Shown here: positions 6,614-9,723 of the stretch, one piece after another
Layout: every line of letters starts with the position of its first letter
Numbering within the stretch: position 1 is the stretch's first letter
NCBI GenBank assembly: GCA_903924445.1
Contig: CAIYBQ010000105.1
Span: forward strand, 1 to 9,723
DNA length: 9,723 bases
Origin: an uncultured Armatimonadota bacterium
GTDB taxonomy: Bacteria > Armatimonadota > Armatimonadia > Armatimonadales > Armatimonadaceae
Reading direction: 5' to 3'
Position numbers and translations under genes: made by a program
The notes under the pieces: generated by a model
The model's input: only the letters and a program-made list of their open reading frames with translations
Database searches by the model: none
Told to the model about the DNA's origin: nothing

Positions 6614-6913
6614 ATGCGCAAACACTTTCTGCTCATCTACCACTACGCCCCGGATTACATCGAACGCCGTGCAGAGTTCCGTCCCATGCATCTCGCACTT
6701 GCCGCAAAGGCATCGGATGCCGGAGACCTCATCCTCGGCGGTGCCCTCACCGACCCCTTCGACACGGGATTACTGCTCTTTCACAGCATCGACAAATCCA
6801 CAGCCGATGCCTTTGCCCAAGCAGACCCCTACGTCATCAATGGTCTCGTCGAACGCTACGAAGTACGCCACTGGATTACCGTTGCCGGCCCACTCGCCGC
6901 AGAACCGGTTTAG
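6614..6913 (+). CDS. YciI-like (YCII-related domain) small protein
   Basis: 99 residues, a typical length for the dimeric alpha/beta-barrel YciI family. Visible features are the beta strand KHFLLIYHYAPDY (3-15), then RRAEFRPMHLALAAKASDAGDLILGG (18-43) with the conserved His26 and the Gly-Asp turn. Next are a hydrophobic strand TGLLLFHS (51-58) and DPYVINGLVERYEVRHW (71-87), the segment that normally closes the fold. The family is cytoplasmic and mostly of unknown role; a few members are dehalogenase- or dioxygenase-like or signalling-linked. AGGA lies 6 bases before the ATG, with TATAAG at 6573-6578 as a possible -10. It stands alone between the repeat array and the downstream operon, and nothing links it to sugar metabolism. 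Confidence 0.85.
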   Translation: MRKHFLLIYHYAPDYIERRAEFRPMHLALAAKASDAGDLILGGALTDPFDTGLLLFHSIDKSTADAFAQADPYVINGLVERYEVRHWITVAGPLAAEPV

Positions 6914-6941
6914 CCCGCATCCATCAAGTTTTTGCGGGTTT
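6912..6941 (+). terminator. Weak stem-loop after the YciI-like gene
   Basis: AGCCCGCA (6912-6919) can pair with TGCGGGTT (6933-6940), including one G-U, around a 13-base loop. It begins at the TAG stop and is followed by only TACTC, so a terminator role is doubtful. If it works it would separate the YciI-like gene from the downstream operon. Confidence 0.3.
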
Positions 6942-6982
6942 ACTCACTAGGGTATTCCCTCCTGCGTGTCGAACCAGATGAC

Positions 6983-8158
6983 ATGAGCTCGCTACGCATT
7001 TCCCTCATCACCGCTGCCGCTGCCATGGGACTCACATCTATCGCCAGCCAGCAGGCACCGAAGGTCGCACCAGCCACCGAAAAGCCCCTCATCACCGTGA
7101 ACGCGCTCGCCATCGGACGCGATAATGACTGCGAGGCAGCAGCGGCAATCGATGTCGACAATGATGGCACTCTCGACCTCGTTTCAGGTGACACCTGGTA
7201 TCGCAACCCTGGGTTTGCCCCACGCAAATTCCGTGAAATTGGTACATGGGGCAAGGGCCCGGGCGCGAGCGGCTACCGGGATGACTTTGCAGACCTCCCC
7301 GTGGATGTCGATAACGATGGCAAGATGGACCTCGTGAGTGCCGAGTGGGCACGCGAAGAAGTCAGCTGGTACAAGAACACGGGTGGGAATGGCAGCATCT
7401 GGCCACGCAACGTGATCGCGAAGCCCGGCAACAGTGAAACCGCTGCGCTCGCTCCCATCTACGGAAAAAAGAGCATCTGCATCCTCCCAAATGTCGCACA
7501 GAAAGTCGTCTTTTACGAGCTGCTGCGCACCAAAACCGCTCCCGGTTTTCAGTGGGTAGAGCATAACATCGGCAAGGATGGCGCCGGCCACGGAATCGGC
7601 TGGGGGGATGTCAATAAAGACAGCCGGACAGATATCATCACCAGTCGTGGATGGTGGGAGCAGCCCAAAGAAAAGTCCGCCGCGTGGACATGGCACGGGA
7701 GCTTTAACTGCAACCCGGGCGACTGCTCGATTGGGATGCCTGTCTACGATGTCGATGGGGATGGCGATCAGGACATCGTCTTTGGAAGCGGCCACAACTA
7801 TGGGATGTACTGGCTGGAACAAACCGCAAAAGACACGTGGAAGCAACATACGATTGATAACACCTGGTCGCAGGCACACGCGGTTCACCTTGTACGCCTG
7901 CACGGATCAAAGGAACCCGTTATCCTGACCGGTAAACGCTACCTCGCGCATGACCACGACCCGGGATTTGATGAGCCTCTCGGCGTCTATACCTATCGCT
8001 TTGACCGCAAGGCATCCAAGTGGATGAAGACCGAGCTGTCCACCGGCGGCAAGGTAGGAACCGGGCTTCACCTCACTGTCTCGACTGTAAGTGGCCTCGG
8101 GGATGTCATCCTCTGCCCGGGTAAGAGCGGCTTTCATGTCCTGCAGCTGGAGAAGTAG
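6983..8158 (+). CDS. Secreted VCBS/FG-GAP beta-propeller protein
   Basis: 391 residues from ATG 6983. This start gives a clean signal peptide (SSLRISLITAAAAMGLTSIAS, cleavage near residues 22-24); the frame is open back to a TTG at 6932, which would bury the signal. No good ribosome site is seen before the ATG. The mature protein has four calcium-loop FG-GAP/VCBS motifs: DVDNDGTLDLV (57-67), DVDNDGKMDLV (108-118), DVNKDSRTDII (209-219) and DVDGDGDQDIV (256-266). Between them are WYRNPG, SWYKNTGG, GHGIGWGD and RGWWEQP blocks. Such proteins fold as beta-propellers that bind Ca2+ and act outside the cytoplasm. Some relatives of this type are the propeller part of sugar-modifying enzymes (aldos-2-ulose dehydratase comes to mind, recalled weakly), but no separate catalytic domain is visible. 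It is followed by the esterase gene after 6 bases, so probably heads an operon. Confidence 0.85.
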   Translation: MSSLRISLITAAAAMGLTSIASQQAPKVAPATEKPLITVNALAIGRDNDCEAAAAIDVDNDGTLDLVSGDTWYRNPGFAPRKFREIGTWGKGPGASGYRDDFADLPVDVDNDGKMDLVSAEWAREEVSWYKNTGGNGSIWPRNVIAKPGNSETAALAPIYGKKSICILPNVAQKVVFYELLRTKTAPGFQWVEHNIGKDGAGHGIGWGDVNKDSRTDIITSRGWWEQPKEKSAAWTWHGSFNCNPGDCSIGMPVYDVDGDGDQDIVFGSGHNYGMYWLEQTAKDTWKQHTIDNTWSQAHAVHLVRLHGSKEPVILTGKRYLAHDHDPGFDEPLGVYTYRFDRKASKWMKTELSTGGKVGTGLHLTVSTVSGLGDVILCPGKSGFHVLQLEK

Positions 8159-8164
8159 TAACTG

Positions 8165-9184
8165 ATGCAACGTGCACTCGCTTGGGTGGATGCCCAAACA
8201 CTTACGATGGGTGGTCAGGGCTGGCCCTCCGCCGAACCGTTTACCCGCCTCCCGAACATCGCAAAAGGTCGTGTCCCCGAAAGCGTCTGGGGACTCAGCC
8301 GCGATTCCGCTGGCATTCACTGCGACTTCCAAACCCACGCAACCGTCCTCTCCCTCCGCTGGACGCTACGCTCTGACAGCCTCGCGATGCCACATATGCC
8401 CGCGACTGGCGTCAGCGGCATCGATATTTATATCCAAGATCCGCGACGCGGCTGGACATTTGTCGCCAATGTCCGTCCGAGCGGTCTGCTAAACGAAGGT
8501 CGCGTCATTCTTCCCCCACTTGGCGGCGGCAAGCGACGTTTCCGGGTCTACCTACCACTCTACAATGGCGTCTCCAAGCTCGAACTCTCAGGGAACGAAG
8601 GGATGCCCCTCGAACCGATCGCGCCGCACCGGGAAGAAAATGCCATCGTCGTCTACGGCACCAGCATCGCCCAAGGAGGCTGCGCATCCCGGCCAGGCAA
8701 CGCGTGGCCAAGCATGGTCGGACGCGATTTCGGACGCAGCGTCATCAACCTCGGGTTCTCGGGATCCGGACGGATGGAAACCGAAGTCGTCGAACTTATC
8801 GGGCAGCTGAACCCCGCCGTATTTGTGGTTGATTGTCTGCGCAATATGGGCAGCTTCTCGAAAACTGAACTCAAAATGCGCGTTGCACGGACTGCGGTTT
8901 TACTGAGCACTACGCATCCAAAGACGCCACTCGTGTTTGTTGACCTCGACACGGATGGCGGACGCGACCGCTATGCAGACCGCAACACCTGGCAACGGGA
9001 TGCCGTGTTGTCCCTTCCTGAGCTCCGCTCGCGTAAGCTCGCATTTGTAAACGGCGAAAAGCTGCTGGGTACCGATAATGAAGGCACTGTGGATGGTGTA
9101 CATCCGAATGACCTCGGGATGCGCCGGCAGGCCGATGCCGTCTCCGCAGTCCTCAAGCGCATCATCCGGAAGCAAGGGCAGTAA
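8165..9184 (+). CDS. GxDLY-domain SGNH/GDSL-type hydrolase
   Basis: 339 residues in two parts. Residues about 10-150 form a jelly-roll-like N-terminal domain with GIDIY (85-89), matching the GxDLY signature. Residues 158-335 are an SGNH hydrolase: nucleophile Ser167 in VVYGTSIAQGG (block I), Gly197 in NLGFSGSG (block II), Asn227 in VVDCLRNMGS (block III), and Asp310/His313 in VDGVHPNDLG (block V), so the catalytic set is complete. It should be a carbohydrate esterase, perhaps a deacetylase, though the substrate cannot be read from sequence. No signal peptide is seen, so it is cytoplasmic unless the start is wrong. ATG 8165 lies 6 bases after the stop of the propeller gene, with GGAG 12 bases upstream inside that gene. 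The next gene begins 3 bases after its TAA, in the same frame. Confidence 0.9.
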   Translation: MQRALAWVDAQTLTMGGQGWPSAEPFTRLPNIAKGRVPESVWGLSRDSAGIHCDFQTHATVLSLRWTLRSDSLAMPHMPATGVSGIDIYIQDPRRGWTFVANVRPSGLLNEGRVILPPLGGGKRRFRVYLPLYNGVSKLELSGNEGMPLEPIAPHREENAIVVYGTSIAQGGCASRPGNAWPSMVGRDFGRSVINLGFSGSGRMETEVVELIGQLNPAVFVVDCLRNMGSFSKTELKMRVARTAVLLSTTHPKTPLVFVDLDTDGGRDRYADRNTWQRDAVLSLPELRSRKLAFVNGEKLLGTDNEGTVDGVHPNDLGMRRQADAVSAVLKRIIRKQGQ

Positions 9185-9187
9185 GCC

Positions 9188-9723
9188 TTGCCCGCCCCGG
9201 AGCGCTTTGTGGATCTCGCAGACTATGATGCGTTTCAGTCAGAGCCGACAGCTGGAGTGATTGAGTGCCTCTCGCGCATCGGTGGGACACTTCTGGTCCT
9301 TGGCGCCGGCGGCAAGATGGGCCCCACCCTATGCCGGATGGCATTACGCGCGGCGATAGCCGGTGGATTCCCTCTGCGTGTTATTACTGTTAGCCGCTTT
9401 GGGGATGTATCGACGCGTGCGGTGTTTAATGAAATGGGCTGCGAGACCATTGTGGGTGACCTGCTCGATACATCCGCGCTTACATCCCTCCCGGATGCCC
9501 AAAACATCGTTTACCTTGCCGGTCAGAAGTTCGGCAGCCAGCACGATAAGAAACAAACCTGGCAGATGAATGCTGTCCTTCCGGCAAAGGTGGCAGAGCG
9601 TTTTCCCAATAGTCGCTTCGCCGTGCTGTCGACAGGAAATGTCTATCCATTTAGCGAGCCGGTCACGGGTGGTCCGCTCCCTTGGGAGCCTCTGGGTCCG
9701 GTCGGCCACTACGCTGAGAGCTG
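9188..9723 (+). CDS. NAD-dependent epimerase/dehydratase (3' end missing)
   Basis: The first 178 codons of an extended short-chain dehydrogenase; the gene runs off the window. Visible: PTAGVIECLSRIGG, then the strand and nucleotide loop LLVLGAGGKMGPT (35-47 from the TTG), RVITVSRF, the GDLLD turn (88-92), NIVYLAGQKFGS (101-112) and VLSTGNVYPF. The window ends at GHYAES, just where the YxxxK motif would be expected. There is no early ATG. TTG at 9188 has AAGGG about 10 bases upstream, and GTG at 9209 has GGAG 6 bases upstream; either could be the start. The frame is the same as that of the preceding esterase, parted only by TAA and one GCC codon. It probably oxidises or epimerises a sugar derivative in the same pathway; it is not NanE, which belongs to another fold. 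Confidence 0.85.
   Translation, partial: MPAPERFVDLADYDAFQSEPTAGVIECLSRIGGTLLVLGAGGKMGPTLCRMALRAAIAGGFPLRVITVSRFGDVSTRAVFNEMGCETIVGDLLDTSALTSLPDAQNIVYLAGQKFGSQHDKKQTWQMNAVLPAKVAERFPNSRFAVLSTGNVYPFSEPVTGGPLPWEPLGPVGHYAES

Noticed and set aside
6932..6982. TTG-initiated N-terminal extension of the propeller protein
   Set aside because: It would place 17 polar residues before a good signal peptide that begins exactly at ATG 6983.
7184..7903. Minus-strand ORF of 239 codons opposite the propeller gene
   Set aside because: It is antisense to the four clear DxDxDG calcium motifs on the plus strand and has no family signature.

Overview
The window looks like a chromosomal segment of a Gram-negative, saccharide-degrading bacterium with moderately high GC. 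The gene mix suggests Acidobacteriota, Armatimonadota or the Planctomycetes/Verrucomicrobia group: a DUF4382/DUF5666-type lipoprotein, a 'GHPTT'-type BNR sialidase homologue, a VCBS/FG-GAP protein, a GxDLY/SGNH hydrolase and an NAD-dependent epimerase. This placement is inference; no rRNA or other phylogenetic marker is present.

Layout. Positions 1-243 are AT-rich and hold no supportable gene. A strong hairpin terminator (244-276) ends a minus-strand lipoprotein gene (297-1724) that carries an acidic, repeat-built extracytoplasmic domain. Next come two more minus-strand genes that look like a transcription unit: a sialidase-like BNR protein (2883-3956) followed by an N-acetylneuraminate lyase (1895-2791). 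Together they suggest cleavage of sialic acid or a related sugar and aldol cleavage of the released acid. Divergent from them is a GH51 alpha-L-arabinofuranosidase (4155-5663), which ends at a classical intrinsic terminator.

Positions 5742-6613 contain no gene. Instead there is a tandem head-to-tail array of about three copies (full, internally shortened, full, then a 5' stub) of a repeat of roughly 235 bp. Each copy starts with a GC-rich hairpin. The two full copies are about 96% identical by hand alignment.

The right part is all plus-strand: a small YciI-like protein (6614-6913), a secreted VCBS/FG-GAP beta-propeller protein (6983-8158), a GxDLY + SGNH esterase (8165-9184) and the 5' part of an NAD-dependent epimerase/dehydratase (9188 to the window edge). 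The last three are separated by 6 and 3 bases and are probably one operon.

The theme is glycan catabolism: arabinose release, sialic-acid-type sugar release and cleavage, ester removal and sugar oxidoreduction. No sugar transporter, regulator, phage or CRISPR is visible. The most unusual parts are the repeat array, and the pairing of a signal-less, FRIP-less sialidase homologue with a lyase resembling the animal enzyme.
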